Source of the DNA: a virus
Direction: 5' to 3' (one strand)
Virus record (IMG/VR): IMGVR_UViG_3300025601_000003
Location: 1-40,839 of that record
Length of the DNA: 40,839 nucleotides
Translations under genes and position numbers: made by a program
Part shown: positions 20,301 through 29,560 of the stretch, piece after piece
How positions within the stretch are numbered: the first letter of the stretch is position 1
Layout of the letters: every line of letters starts with the position of its first letter
Notes under the pieces: generated by a model
Told to the model about the DNA's origin: nothing
The model's database searches: none
What the model saw: the letters and a program-made list of their open reading frames with translations, nothing else

Positions 20301-22244
20301 ATGCTTGGAGAAATCACTAAAGGAAAAACCCCTATATCCAGCTATCAACCTTCTAAGGAAGTTGCTGACTTTACGACTTTTGTTCGGGCTGATATCCAGT
20401 CTGGAGAAGACATCCTTCACCGTAACTGGGTAGAACTCAATAACAGGTCTATTGAAGAAGACCAAGACCGAGGTAAGCGTACCTTTAATGCTTTTGTTGA
20501 TGAAACAATAGAAGACCCTGCTACCGCATGGCAATGGCGTGGTACTAGGAGTAAGGCACGTAACCAAGCAATCGCTCTACATGCACAGCTTACTGCTGGG
20601 TATATTATTCCTGAGTATGTAGCTCAAAATGATGATGATGAGGAGGATATGGATTTCTCAGAAATGATGAAAGATACCGTAGAATGGATGATTACCAACT
20701 CACAATACAAATCTTCATTCCTTCAAGCAGCAATGGGTATGTTAGTAAACCCAGTAACCTACATGGCTGCTGACTTTGCAGATGTATTCCAGACTATTAA
20801 GACCAAAACTGATACAGGAATGTACATTAAAGAAGAAGTCATTGATGAGGTGCTTTCAGGCTTCCAAGCTCCTGTATATGGAGCCACTGATGTCCTTATC
20901 TCTAACGCCTACGAGCAAAATATCCAAAAGCACCGTTTCAATATTCAAAAACGCTTTATTGAATACTCAGAAGCAAAAGCAAAGTATGGAAAGCACCCAA
21001 ACTGGGACTTTGTACGAGCTGGCATGAATACCGTACTATCTGACTCAGATGGCTTATTCTATGATGTATATGACAGTGACCACCCTTCAATGGTAGAAGA
21101 AGTTACCTACAGGAATCGTCGAGAAGATACTGAGGTGTGTTTCCTTGCTGGAATCTACATGGGTAACATGACAGATGTCGAATGGAATCCTATAAGACAT
21201 CGAGACAACAAGGGTGCTCCAAAATACAATGTTGTCCCTTACGGATACCAACGAGTAAACGAGCATTTCTATTACTACAAGTCTTTGATGAACACTCAGT
21301 ACTGGGATAACCAGCTCCTTGATGCTCAGTACCAGATTGGTATGAACCGAGCCTTCCTTGATGCCAACATGCCTGTAGCTATTTCTGGTAGTGACCAAGT
21401 AGACTCAGACGTTATCTTCCCATCAGCAGTTGTTACCTTTGAAGACCCTAATACAAAGGTCGTACCGCTACTTCCACAAGCTAACCTTGGAGGTATCTTT
21501 TCTGCAATGGCAAAGACAGAAGAATCAATGAATGAGTCAGGAGTGTCTCAGACAACTTCTGGACAGCTTCCACAGGCTTCTCAAAAGGCTACATCGGTTG
21601 CTATTGCAAACAAGAACGCTCAAGTAATGCTTGAAGGAGTAGGTAAGAATCTGGCTGAATCAGTTGTGCAATATGGTGATTTAATGAAAGACATTGCTAT
21701 TAACAACTTGGTTGTACCACAAGTAGATGAGATTATGGGAGAGACAGCTCGACTAAAGTATAAGACATTGACCTTGAACAATAAGACAGTCAATGGTCGT
21801 GAAGTCTCTAAGGTAATCCGCTTTGATGAAAGTCTACTAGGGCGTGATATGACAAAGAAAGAAAAGCAACGACAATCTATGTCGCTCCTAGAAGAATCAG
21901 GATACCCTAACGTAAAGAAACACATTTACAGGGTAAACCCAGAGTTGTTCTCACGATTTAAGTATTTGACTCGTGTAGAACCAAAAAAGATGTTCCCAGA
22001 AAACGAGGAATACCGACAAGCAATTATGTCTCAGATTTATGCTCAATTTGCAGATAATCCATTTGTCTCACTGGAAGACTTAACTCGAAAGACTCTATAC
22101 GCTACATTCCGTTCGGAAACGGAGGAGATTATGAAGAAGGAAGAAGATGCAGTTCCTCAAGCTCCAGCTGATGCAAAGCAGACCCAGTTTGGTCAGCAAG
22201 CTCAGAATACGGCTACAGCTACGGCTACACCTATGGCTGGATAG
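20301..22244 (+). CDS. Portal protein (podovirus-like)
   Basis: 647 aa, the size of short-tailed phage portals. N-terminal DEDILHRNWVELNNRS-like region, WQWRGTRSKARNQAIALHAQ, then a stem/wing region, a conserved RVEPKKMFPENEEYRQ near the C-terminus, and a Gln/Ala-rich tail. Position after terL and before scaffold fits. It forms the dodecameric DNA gate and docks the terminase. Confidence 0.8.
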   Translation: MLGEITKGKTPISSYQPSKEVADFTTFVRADIQSGEDILHRNWVELNNRSIEEDQDRGKRTFNAFVDETIEDPATAWQWRGTRSKARNQAIALHAQLTAGYIIPEYVAQNDDDEEDMDFSEMMKDTVEWMITNSQYKSSFLQAAMGMLVNPVTYMAADFADVFQTIKTKTDTGMYIKEEVIDEVLSGFQAPVYGATDVLISNAYEQNIQKHRFNIQKRFIEYSEAKAKYGKHPNWDFVRAGMNTVLSDSDGLFYDVYDSDHPSMVEEVTYRNRREDTEVCFLAGIYMGNMTDVEWNPIRHRDNKGAPKYNVVPYGYQRVNEHFYYYKSLMNTQYWDNQLLDAQYQIGMNRAFLDANMPVAISGSDQVDSDVIFPSAVVTFEDPNTKVVPLLPQANLGGIFSAMAKTEESMNESGVSQTTSGQLPQASQKATSVAIANKNAQVMLEGVGKNLAESVVQYGDLMKDIAINNLVVPQVDEIMGETARLKYKTLTLNNKTVNGREVSKVIRFDESLLGRDMTKKEKQRQSMSLLEESGYPNVKKHIYRVNPELFSRFKYLTRVEPKKMFPENEEYRQAIMSQIYAQFADNPFVSLEDLTRKTLYATFRSETEEIMKKEEDAVPQAPADAKQTQFGQQAQNTATATATPMAG

Positions 22245-22283
22245 ATGTGTGATATTATTAAAGTATATAAATAACTAATCAAT

Positions 22284-22670
22284 ATGGAAAAAACAATGAA
22301 AGTTGGAAAGTATACCCTAATGAACATGGAAAAAGTAACCCGTGCTCTTGAAGGTTCTCCAAACGACCGAGGTGAACTCAATGGTGGTGTTGCAGATGGA
22401 GAAGGAAACTTCAAACCAGAATCCCTACTTGCTGAGTATGACCGAATTGGTGGTCTTATTAGAGTAGAAAGTGACAAAGTTGTTACTGGTTCTTTCTATG
22501 ACTTCAAAGGACGAAAGCCAAAAGCTGAAGCTGAAGTTAAATTCATTTACAAAGTGAACGGAAAGTTTGTTGAAGTAAAAGAAGATGCAGAAGTACCAGG
22601 TGAAGTAAAAGCTGCAAAGATTTTAGTAGAGGAAGCAAAAGCAAAGGTAAAGGTTACATCTAAAAAATAA
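22284..22670 (+). CDS. Unknown virion-module protein
   Basis: 128 aa. The centre (LIRVESDKVVTGSFYDFKGR) is beta-rich and the C-terminus is Lys/Glu/Ala-rich helix (VEEAKAKVKVTSKK). Between portal and scaffold, hence likely structural or an assembly factor. No family recognised. Confidence 0.7.
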   Translation: MEKTMKVGKYTLMNMEKVTRALEGSPNDRGELNGGVADGEGNFKPESLLAEYDRIGGLIRVESDKVVTGSFYDFKGRKPKAEAEVKFIYKVNGKFVEVKEDAEVPGEVKAAKILVEEAKAKVKVTSKK

Positions 22671-22672
22671 TT

Positions 22673-22774
22673 ATGAAATCTAAAACACCTAAAGTTCGTT
22701 TACAAAAACGCCTAGCAATGGGAGGTAAACTTAAGCAAACCACGAAGCCAAAAACAAAATATAAACGAAAATAG
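22673..22774 (+). CDS. Tiny basic protein (33 aa)
   Basis: MKSKTPKVRLQKRLAMGGKL then KQTTKPKTKYKRK: 14 Lys/Arg and no acidic residue. It probably binds nucleic acid or an acidic scaffold surface. Placed 2 bp after one stop and 1 bp before the next start, which supports it as a gene. Confidence 0.6.
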   Translation: MKSKTPKVRLQKRLAMGGKLKQTTKPKTKYKRK

Positions 22775-22775
22775 T

Positions 22776-23144
22776 ATGGCAAAATCAGATGACGAAATCT
22801 TGCAAGAGGTTGCACTTAAATTCCAAATAGAAGGAATCATCAACCTCCCAACAGAAGACGAAATTCTGAGCATCGCCTTATCGAACAGTCCAACCAAAGG
22901 TGATGTTTGGAAACACAAAGGAAGCCAACTAACGGATGCACAGGTGAAAGTGCTTCAAGAACAATCATTGACATTGCTTAATTCAAATCTATGGAAGGTT
23001 CTAAAAGCAGAACTACTATGGCAAGCACAAGAAAAAGGTCTTGTACGAGCCACATCATCCACTGACTTAATAGTAGGGAAGTCACTCATTTATATGACCG
23101 ATATAATTGAAACTAAACTAAAAGCAATGGCAAGAAAAAGGTGA
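22776..23144 (+). CDS. Unknown head-module protein
   Basis: 122 aa, helical (DDEILQEVALKFQIEGIINL, KVLQEQSLTLLNSNLWKVLK). Positioned before the scaffold; possibly a portal- or scaffold-associated factor. No family recognised. Confidence 0.7.
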   Translation: MAKSDDEILQEVALKFQIEGIINLPTEDEILSIALSNSPTKGDVWKHKGSQLTDAQVKVLQEQSLTLLNSNLWKVLKAELLWQAQEKGLVRATSSTDLIVGKSLIYMTDIIETKLKAMARKR

Positions 23145-23163
23145 ACAGGTGAGTCAGAGGGCT

Positions 23164-23234
23164 ATTTGACTGAGATTGGAGTTGTATCACCGCTTCTCTA
23201 ATCTCAATCAAATCGCTCTCAGCGATTCAACTCC
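23164..23234 (+). promoter_or_regulatory. Competing hairpins upstream of the scaffold gene
   Basis: Hairpin A pairs 23164-23181 with 23196-23213 (18 bp, one C-A mismatch and one G-T). Hairpin B pairs GGAGTTG (23178-23184) with CAACTCC (23228-23234) and cannot form together with A, because both use 23178-23181. A third small hairpin TCGCT/AGCGA lies at 23213-23225. It resembles an attenuator or translation switch in the 153-bp gap before the scaffold ATG. Confidence 0.55.
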
Positions 23235-23297
23235 AAGATGGGAGATGCTCACAGTATATTAGCTTTAACTGATGCCTGACGGGGCTACAAAAATACG

Positions 23298-24014
23298 ATG
23301 GAAAAAATCCTAAAAGCACCAGAAGCGGAAGTAACACCAGAGGTAACTCCAGAGGTGGTAACACCAAAGGATGAACCAGTGGAAGAAGTTACTCCAGAAG
23401 TTGACACTTCAAATGAAACTGAATTAGCCGACCTCTTAGAGAAAGAAAAGGGAAGGGGTAAACCTGACCCTGAAAAGGCAAAGGAGCGTTATACTAAAAA
23501 GCATGAAGCTCCTGCTGAAGATGATGATGAAGATGATGAAGACAAGCCAATGTCGAGGCGTGAAGCCCGCGAGTTTCTTGCACAACAAGGTCATCAGACC
23601 TTAGTGGAATCAAACAGAGAACGCATCACTGACTACTCCGAATCAGTTTCAGAATCAGCATCAGAAGCAGAACTTATCCGAGAAATACATAAAAACCGTG
23701 TATTTCCAGAAGGGATGTCTTTACGTGAACAAATTGATGAAAGCGCAGCTATTGTTAATTACAAACGTTCTCAATCTAAGGCGGTAGAACTTGCACGAGC
23801 AATCAAAGGGAAAGATTCTGTATCAACAGATGCAGCTTCTACCCAACGTGACCCTCAAGCAGGTAGTGGTCCAAAAATTGAAACAGACCTAGCAGCTTCA
23901 ATGAAGCGAAGTGGGTTTAATCTCAACAACAAGACACAACGCTACGAGAAAACACTTCCTAATGGAAAAGTACTTGTAAAAGTACAAGGACAGTCTCCTT
24001 TCTTAGTAGGCTAA
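23298..24014 (+). CDS. Capsid scaffolding protein
   Basis: 238 aa. The acidic, Pro/Glu/Val-repeat N-terminus (TPEVTPEVVTPK), acidic run EDDDEDDED at about 75-83, central helix and basic C-terminus are typical of scaffolds. It lies directly before decoration and capsid genes. It should drive prohead assembly and leave before maturation. Confidence 0.7.
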   Translation: MEKILKAPEAEVTPEVTPEVVTPKDEPVEEVTPEVDTSNETELADLLEKEKGRGKPDPEKAKERYTKKHEAPAEDDDEDDEDKPMSRREAREFLAQQGHQTLVESNRERITDYSESVSESASEAELIREIHKNRVFPEGMSLREQIDESAAIVNYKRSQSKAVELARAIKGKDSVSTDAASTQRDPQAGSGPKIETDLAASMKRSGFNLNNKTQRYEKTLPNGKVLVKVQGQSPFLVG

Positions 24015-24082
24015 TTCAGGATTACAACGCTTATTAGCAAAGATGGTATCTATATGAACCATCAGCGTAATTAATATAACTT

Positions 24083-24610
24083 ATGGCACGAGCAGACTTA
24101 CGAGTGATTGGCCCACAGGCTTCATTCAAGCGATACATGGCAGCAGACCAAACAGCAGTACTAGCTGGAGAACCTCTCCACTCTACAGCAACTCGGTCTT
24201 CTGGAGCAGCTAACTCAAACGTGTACGTACTAGCAGCAGCAGATACTCCTGTTATTGGAACTCACCAGTTTGGTGGAGTTGCAATGAAGGACTCTGAAAA
24301 CAAAGCAGATGGAACTACTCTAGCAGAATTCATCACTACAGCTAACCCTACTCCTGAAATCGGACGAATCCGAGCTAAGGCAGAGTCAGCAGCAGCGATT
24401 GATACTATGGCAGAATTGGTAGGAGTCTTAAACGATTCAGTCTTAATCGACTACAACGCAACAGGAGCAGCAGACGGAGGACAGCTCTACACAATCAAAA
24501 GTGCTGCTTCAGCAGATAGTTCAGGACTGATGGTTGTAGGAGGTAACATTGCTCTAGGTGAACTAGAGGTTACAATTTCTTCACTAGCATACCGAACTGA
24601 CACAGCGTAG
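24083..24610 (+). CDS. Head decoration-like protein
   Basis: 175 aa, Ala/Ser/Thr-rich and beta-predicted (AAANSNVYVLAAADTPVIGT-like central part, GGVAMKDSENKADGTTLAEF). Small proteins like this before the capsid gene often cap capsid three-fold axes. Assignment rests on size, composition and position. Confidence 0.6.
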   Translation: MARADLRVIGPQASFKRYMAADQTAVLAGEPLHSTATRSSGAANSNVYVLAAADTPVIGTHQFGGVAMKDSENKADGTTLAEFITTANPTPEIGRIRAKAESAAAIDTMAELVGVLNDSVLIDYNATGAADGGQLYTIKSAASADSSGLMVVGGNIALGELEVTISSLAYRTDTA

Positions 24611-24646
24611 TAGTAAATCAGTACTTATAAACTAAACTTTATAGCG

Positions 24647-25174
24647 ATGTCTAAACGAATACCGTGGAATAAAGGGTTAAAACTTTCAGAGATGCCTAAA
24701 TATGAAAATATGGGCTTTCAGAAGGGGAATACTTTAGGAGATAATCCAAAAAGTAAATCAACCCAATTCAAAACTGGAGAAAGACCTTCTTCTAAAACGG
24801 AGTTCAAAAAAGGACATATTCCTTGGACGAAGGGCAAAGGCCACCTAATGACAGGAGTAAATAATTCATGTTGGAGGGGAGGGCTAGAGTTCCGTAAGCC
24901 AAATGAGAAAAAGCACATGTGCAGTAGGTACATGGGCTGGATGAAAGCGGTAAAAAACCGCGATAACTGGAAATGTCAAATTGCCAACATTGACTGTAAA
25001 GGTCACATGGAAGCACATCACATTCTCAACTGGCGCAATCATCCTAAACTACGTTATGAGGTTAATAATGGCATCACACTATGTCACTTTCACCACCCAA
25101 GGAAGGTGGAAGATGAGAAACGGCTAATTCCAACATTTCAGGAATTAGTGTCAGTATCAAGTGAACTAATTTGA
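24647..25174 (+). CDS. HNH endonuclease with NUMOD3-like repeats, homing type
   Basis: 175 aa. The N-terminus has repeated WNKGLKLSEMPKYE and TWTKGK-like NUMOD3 DNA-binding motifs (FKKGHIPWTKGKGH). The C-terminal HNH is MEAHHILNWRNHPKLRYEV then NNGITLCHFHH. It sits between decoration and capsid genes and overlaps the capsid reading frame by 4 bp (TTGA). Likely a selfish gene that targets phage genomes lacking it. Confidence 0.88.
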   Translation: MSKRIPWNKGLKLSEMPKYENMGFQKGNTLGDNPKSKSTQFKTGERPSSKTEFKKGHIPWTKGKGHLMTGVNNSCWRGGLEFRKPNEKKHMCSRYMGWMKAVKNRDNWKCQIANIDCKGHMEAHHILNWRNHPKLRYEVNNGITLCHFHHPRKVEDEKRLIPTFQELVSVSSELI

Positions 25175-26133
25175 ATCCAACAGGAGGACACACATATGGT
25201 CTCTCCCCTGACGCATGTCAAACAGAGATTGATGCAGTAGCATGGGAAAAGTACCAGCGAACTGCACAACCAGGCTACCTTTCAGCACAAGACGATTTCT
25301 TTTTCAACCAAATGTCTACGGACCTTCTAGCATACACATGGGACGAAGATTCAAACGTAGGAGCATTTGAAGAAACAGATGAGCAGGAAACTCTACAGAA
25401 TTCTGATACTTTCCTTGGAAACACTAAGACTAAGAAGCAGCAAAAGTGGACCAAGCAAGTACCAGTTTCTATGGAAGCGTTCAAAGCAGACCTTCATGGA
25501 AAGCGAGCACGTATCGGAGGACAGATGGGAGACCGAGCACGACTCACACAGGACAAGGCAACTATCCTGAACACTTACGGAGATGCGTTTGCAGGAACAG
25601 TAAACACTACTCCAGATGGAGATGCTGCTGCTTCTAACTCTCACACTACTCTAAAAGGATTCACAGTAGATAACTTGGAAACAGGTGCTCTAAACGCTAA
25701 CAACCTTTGGACAGTAGTACAGAGTCTAGCAAACCAGAAGGCACAAGATGGTGAGGCAGGTTCATACGTATTTGAAGGTATCTTAGTACCATTCATCCTA
25801 TACAAGACTGCAAAGGAGGTAATGGATTCAACTCTAGTACCATTCTCAGCAGAGAACCAAATCAACTTCTTTGACACTGTATACGGAACAGTTCGTATCG
25901 CAGCTTCAATCTTCCTAGGTTCTACATACAACACCAACAGTAATGCAAACACTTCTTACCACTGTGTATCATCACAGCATATGGTAAATCGTGAGACATT
26001 CATGGGGTTGTCTACAGACCTGATTGACCCAACTAAAACAGCTAATGACTCATGGATGTACCGTGCTCGATTCCTCGAAGCACACTTCTGGGAGACTTTC
26101 TCTGGATATGTAGGTTCAAACGGAACAGCGTAA
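25171..26133 (+). CDS. Major capsid protein (TTG start or lost ATG)
   Basis: 320 aa. FEETDEQETLQNSDTFLGNT, KQQKWTKQVPVSMEAFKADL and FFDTVYGTVRIAASIFLGS fit an HK97-fold capsid of the N4 gp56-like type. Position after scaffold supports it. There is no in-frame ATG until residue 48 (MSTDLLAYT), although the preceding 47 codons read as a normal capsid N-terminus (NPTGGHTYGLSPDACQTEI). The only upstream start is TTG at 25171, overlapping the HNH stop. The HNH insertion probably replaced the original ATG. Confidence 0.8.
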   Translation: MNPTGGHTYGLSPDACQTEIDAVAWEKYQRTAQPGYLSAQDDFFFNQMSTDLLAYTWDEDSNVGAFEETDEQETLQNSDTFLGNTKTKKQQKWTKQVPVSMEAFKADLHGKRARIGGQMGDRARLTQDKATILNTYGDAFAGTVNTTPDGDAAASNSHTTLKGFTVDNLETGALNANNLWTVVQSLANQKAQDGEAGSYVFEGILVPFILYKTAKEVMDSTLVPFSAENQINFFDTVYGTVRIAASIFLGSTYNTNSNANTSYHCVSSQHMVNRETFMGLSTDLIDPTKTANDSWMYRARFLEAHFWETFSGYVGSNGTA

Positions 26134-26147
26134 TTTAGTTACTCTAT

Positions 26148-26193
26148 CCAGCCTTTGAAAGAAGTCAAAGGTTGGGCTAGGGTTGCTACCCTA
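26148..26193 (+). terminator. Tandem hairpins after the capsid gene
   Basis: Hairpin 1 pairs CCAGCCTTTGA (26148-26158) with TCAAAGGTTGG (26165-26175), 11 bp with one G-T. Hairpin 2 pairs TAGGGT (26178-26183) with ACCCTA (26188-26193), loop TGCT. No strong U-run follows, so it may stabilise the abundant capsid mRNA or attenuate rather than fully terminate. Confidence 0.55.
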
Positions 26194-26211
26194 CTAATAT
26201 AAAAAATATTT

Positions 26212-26496
26212 ATGTCACAAATTAGAGATGATTATCGAAAAGCGTATATCTCAACTGCTACAACTACACAGGTAGTTTCAGGAGCAGGACGGTTACACGC
26301 AATAGTGGTGGGTGAAACAGCAGCAGGGGCAATATCAATTATTGATAATACTTCAGGAACAACAGTAAACATTGGAGCATTAAAGGCTTCCATCGTAGAA
26401 GGAACATACGTATTTAACTGCTACTTTGCTGCTGGTCTACGTATCATTACAGCAGGGGCAAGTAAAATCACCGTAATTTATAGCGATAACGCCTAA
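26212..26496 (+). CDS. Small virion protein (decoration or head fibre type)
   Basis: 94 aa. GETAAGAISIIDNTSGTTVN then LKASIVEGTYVFN and GLRIITAGASKITVIYS is a small all-beta protein family common downstream of phage capsid genes. Likely decorates the head or fibre. Exact role unproven. Confidence 0.65.
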   Translation: MSQIRDDYRKAYISTATTTQVVSGAGRLHAIVVGETAAGAISIIDNTSGTTVNIGALKASIVEGTYVFNCYFAAGLRIITAGASKITVIYSDNA

Positions 26497-26501
26497 ATAT
26501 T

Positions 26502-27722
26502 ATGTATACCATTTCTGAAGTTGAGAATAACCTTATAGGACTTCTTCACAGTGGTAGTCTTAATAAGGTACGCAACATAAACCAACTGTATGAACGTGCA
26601 GCAAATAACTTGCTTTCAAAGGTTACACCTCTGGAAACAATGAGACTTGCTACCCTGGCTAGTACCGTGCATGATGCACAATTCAACTATGCTCTACCTA
26701 CAGATTATCGCTCTCTTGTTGGAATTTACCCTCAAGCTGGTAGGGAAATTTCTGACAAAGGACAGAGAATATATGCAGACCAGTTTGACCGAGCTAAATC
26801 GGTAGATGATAAAAAGATTTCTATTGAAGGAATAAATGGTGCAAAAATTGTCCGTATTGACTGGGCAGTTAAGTCACCAAAAACACTCAACAACCTAGAC
26901 TCACTTACTGGAAATGGTACATGGGCGGCTGTTGCAGGAGCTACAAACGTAGTTACAGATACAATCTACAAATACTCAGGTAGTGGCTCAATCAAACTTG
27001 ATGTGGCTGCTACAGGTGATGGTATTGATAACACTACAATGAATACAATAGACCTCTCAAATGAGGATAATGTTGCAGATGTATATATTCCAATCTTTAT
27101 CAAAGATGCAACAGACCTAGCAAAAGTTACGTCAGTAACCCTTACTTGGGGAAATGACCTTACAACAAATTATTGGATAGGGGTAGCACAAACAGCACAA
27201 GCAGATGGCACAGCTTTCAGAGTAGGGTGGAATACAATTAAAGTACCTTGGAGTACTGCATCAGAAACAGGGACAGTAGTTCCTTCCACAATAAACTCAG
27301 CAAAAATTACCTTTACGATAACTGGTGCAATCACACAATTGAGAGTAGACAACATCATATTTTCTATCGGATACCCATTTGATATTAAATACTACAGTAA
27401 GTACCTATTCCAGACCTCAGCAGGAGTATGGATTTCACAACCAACAACATCTACCGATGTGTGTGTTCTTGATAACGATGCTTTCAACATCTTTTTGTAT
27501 GAGTGCTTGGATGAAGCAGCACACCAAGTAGAAGGAGAGGACAGTAACTTTGATATGCGACAAGCATCAAAAAAGCTATGGGGTGACTCACAGGCTATTG
27601 ACCCACTAGGAAGAAATGGACTGTACGCTAAATATCGAGTAGAACACCCTTCTCAGAAAGTAAAGATAGTAGGAAACTATGGTGGTACACCACGTTACCG
27701 TAATAGTCTTAGGGGATATTAA
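26502..27722 (+). CDS. Head-tail adaptor with an inserted beta-sandwich domain
   Basis: 406 aa. The N-terminus (YTISEVENNLIGLLHSGSLN, ERAANNLLSKVTPLET) and C-terminus (NIFLYECLDEAAHQVEGED, SKKLWGDSQAIDPLGRNGLY) are helical as in podovirus adaptors. Residues about 135-285 hold an all-beta jelly-roll-like insert (GTWAAVAGATNVVTDTIYKY, then WIGVAQTAQADGTAFRVGWN and LRVDNIIF), carbohydrate-binding-module-like. It connects the portal to the tail nozzle. Confidence 0.65.
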   Translation: MYTISEVENNLIGLLHSGSLNKVRNINQLYERAANNLLSKVTPLETMRLATLASTVHDAQFNYALPTDYRSLVGIYPQAGREISDKGQRIYADQFDRAKSVDDKKISIEGINGAKIVRIDWAVKSPKTLNNLDSLTGNGTWAAVAGATNVVTDTIYKYSGSGSIKLDVAATGDGIDNTTMNTIDLSNEDNVADVYIPIFIKDATDLAKVTSVTLTWGNDLTTNYWIGVAQTAQADGTAFRVGWNTIKVPWSTASETGTVVPSTINSAKITFTITGAITQLRVDNIIFSIGYPFDIKYYSKYLFQTSAGVWISQPTTSTDVCVLDNDAFNIFLYECLDEAAHQVEGEDSNFDMRQASKKLWGDSQAIDPLGRNGLYAKYRVEHPSQKVKIVGNYGGTPRYRNSLRGY

Positions 27723-27724
27723 AT

Positions 27725-29560
27725 ATGGCAAAAAACTTTGACCTTACAGAAGAAACACTCGGATACTTCACAGGAGAAGATGCTACAAACACAGATAAAC
27801 GAAATCTTGTGGCTGGTTCTCGTAACATGATTATTGATGAGAAACGTAAGGTTAAAACTCGTAATGGTAATACTCGTCTTGGTGCAGCAGATGTAACGAT
27901 AGCTCCTACAATGAACGCTACAACTTGGAATACTTCTACTGATACAGAATTAATGGTTAAGGTAGCAAACAGTATTTTACAGGTATGGCTGGACGAAGTA
28001 GACGGTATCACCATTGACGCATGGACTAATATCCTCACAGGTATTACTGCATCAGTTATTCCACGATTTACTGCAATCTACGATGATGATGAAGCGATTG
28101 ACCTTCTACAGTTTGTACTTGGTAATGCAAACCAGTATGAATGGAGTGGAGCTACAACAACTATTGCTTCTTCTACTTCAAATACACTAACAAAAAATGG
28201 TACTGATACATGGGCTAGAGCAAGGTTTTATGCAAGTGGAAATAAAACCGTATTGATTAACGGTACTGAATATACTTATTCAGGTGGCGAGTCTACCACA
28301 ACCCTTACTGGAGTATCTCCAGACCCTACAGGGGAGGCTGATGACTCAGTGGTGCTACAAAAGGTAGTCACACATAGCAATAAACCAGCTTCAGGACGTA
28401 TTAATCACACTATTGGACAATACCAGAACCATGTTCTTGTAGGCTCAGATAATGATGATTTAATCTATGTGTCAAGTAATGACAATCATACAAGCTACAG
28501 TCAATCTTCTCCTAGAGTTCCAGGGGAAGGAGCACTACTGACACTTGATGGTACGTGTAAAGGCTTTGGTATTTTATCTGAACGTCTTATTATCTTTGCT
28601 GGACTTAGTTCTGCATACTCAGCAGAGTTCTTTGAAATACTTATCGGGTCAGCTTTGACTGAAACTTTTAAGGTTAAGAAATACTATGTAGGTGAACTAC
28701 AAGGACCACAGAATCCAGAAACCATTATTGCTAATGGTAACTCTATTATTTATCTTTCAAATGAACCAGCAGTACGTGAAATAAATTCACTAGAACAACA
28801 GCAAGGTGGTGCAGAGCCTAGAACACTGTCTAACCCAATCAAGCCTGATATTGATGCAGAAGATTGGACTAATGCTTGTGCTGTCTGGTATAGAAATGGC
28901 TATCACCTATCAGCCCCAGTAAACGGTAGGTTATATATCCTACAATACAAAGAAGATGCAGACGGAAAACTACGAAGATTCTGGCAAACACCTCAGACAA
29001 TGTTTGTACGCCCTATGACTCCATTCAAAGGAAAACTGTATGGACACTCAGCATCAGTACCAGAATCATTCTATATGTTTGACCCTGATGCTTTTTCAGA
29101 TATTAACTCAGCAGACGAGAAGACTGCTATACATTGTAGAGCACAATTTGCCTATCAGAACATGGGTAAGCGAGCAGTATTAAAGAACTTTGACGAATAC
29201 TTTGTTGAAGGGGAAATTAGTCCTGCAACAATTTTAAGTACTATTATCAATTATGGTTTTGGTGGGTCTATTCAATCTCTTGAGAAATTCATAGATGGAA
29301 GTGATACCAATATCCTAGAAGAAACACTTGCAAATGTATCATTAGCACAACAACCACTAGGTGCAAGTCCTTTAGGTGGTGCTATATCGGCTCCAGATAG
29401 CACGGCTAAGTTCCATGCTATTATAGAGTTAGCAAAGGAAGACTTTTTTGAGATGCAAGCGGTGTTTGAGACAAATGATATTGATAAATACTGGGCAGTA
29501 CTAGCTCATGGACCAAACTCACAACTATCAACTCGACAACCTATATTAAACAAAATATGA
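27725..29560 (+). CDS. Tail nozzle / tail tubular B-like protein
   Basis: 611 aa. Starts with FDLTEETLGYFTGEDATNTD, then RNLVAGSRNMIIDEKRKVKT, the typical N-terminal hook of podovirus nozzle proteins, followed by repeated strands and GQYQNHVLVGSDNDDLIYVS, a beta-propeller-like blade. It forms the distal tail tube and binds fibres. It overlaps the next gene by 4 bp (ATGA). Confidence 0.7.
   Translation: MAKNFDLTEETLGYFTGEDATNTDKRNLVAGSRNMIIDEKRKVKTRNGNTRLGAADVTIAPTMNATTWNTSTDTELMVKVANSILQVWLDEVDGITIDAWTNILTGITASVIPRFTAIYDDDEAIDLLQFVLGNANQYEWSGATTTIASSTSNTLTKNGTDTWARARFYASGNKTVLINGTEYTYSGGESTTTLTGVSPDPTGEADDSVVLQKVVTHSNKPASGRINHTIGQYQNHVLVGSDNDDLIYVSSNDNHTSYSQSSPRVPGEGALLTLDGTCKGFGILSERLIIFAGLSSAYSAEFFEILIGSALTETFKVKKYYVGELQGPQNPETIIANGNSIIYLSNEPAVREINSLEQQQGGAEPRTLSNPIKPDIDAEDWTNACAVWYRNGYHLSAPVNGRLYILQYKEDADGKLRRFWQTPQTMFVRPMTPFKGKLYGHSASVPESFYMFDPDAFSDINSADEKTAIHCRAQFAYQNMGKRAVLKNFDEYFVEGEISPATILSTIINYGFGGSIQSLEKFIDGSDTNILEETLANVSLAQQPLGASPLGGAISAPDSTAKFHAIIELAKEDFFEMQAVFETNDIDKYWAVLAHGPNSQLSTRQPILNKI

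Noticed and set aside
24611-25170. Group I intron hosting the HNH gene in the capsid gene
   Set aside because: Flanks of the HNH ORF are too short (about 36 nt upstream, none downstream) to hold an intron core.
25183-25200. Capsid start at the ATG after AGGAGG (25182-25198)
   Set aside because: The ribosome-site match is good, but that ATG opens only 14 codons in the wrong frame; the AGGAGG is part of the capsid codons.
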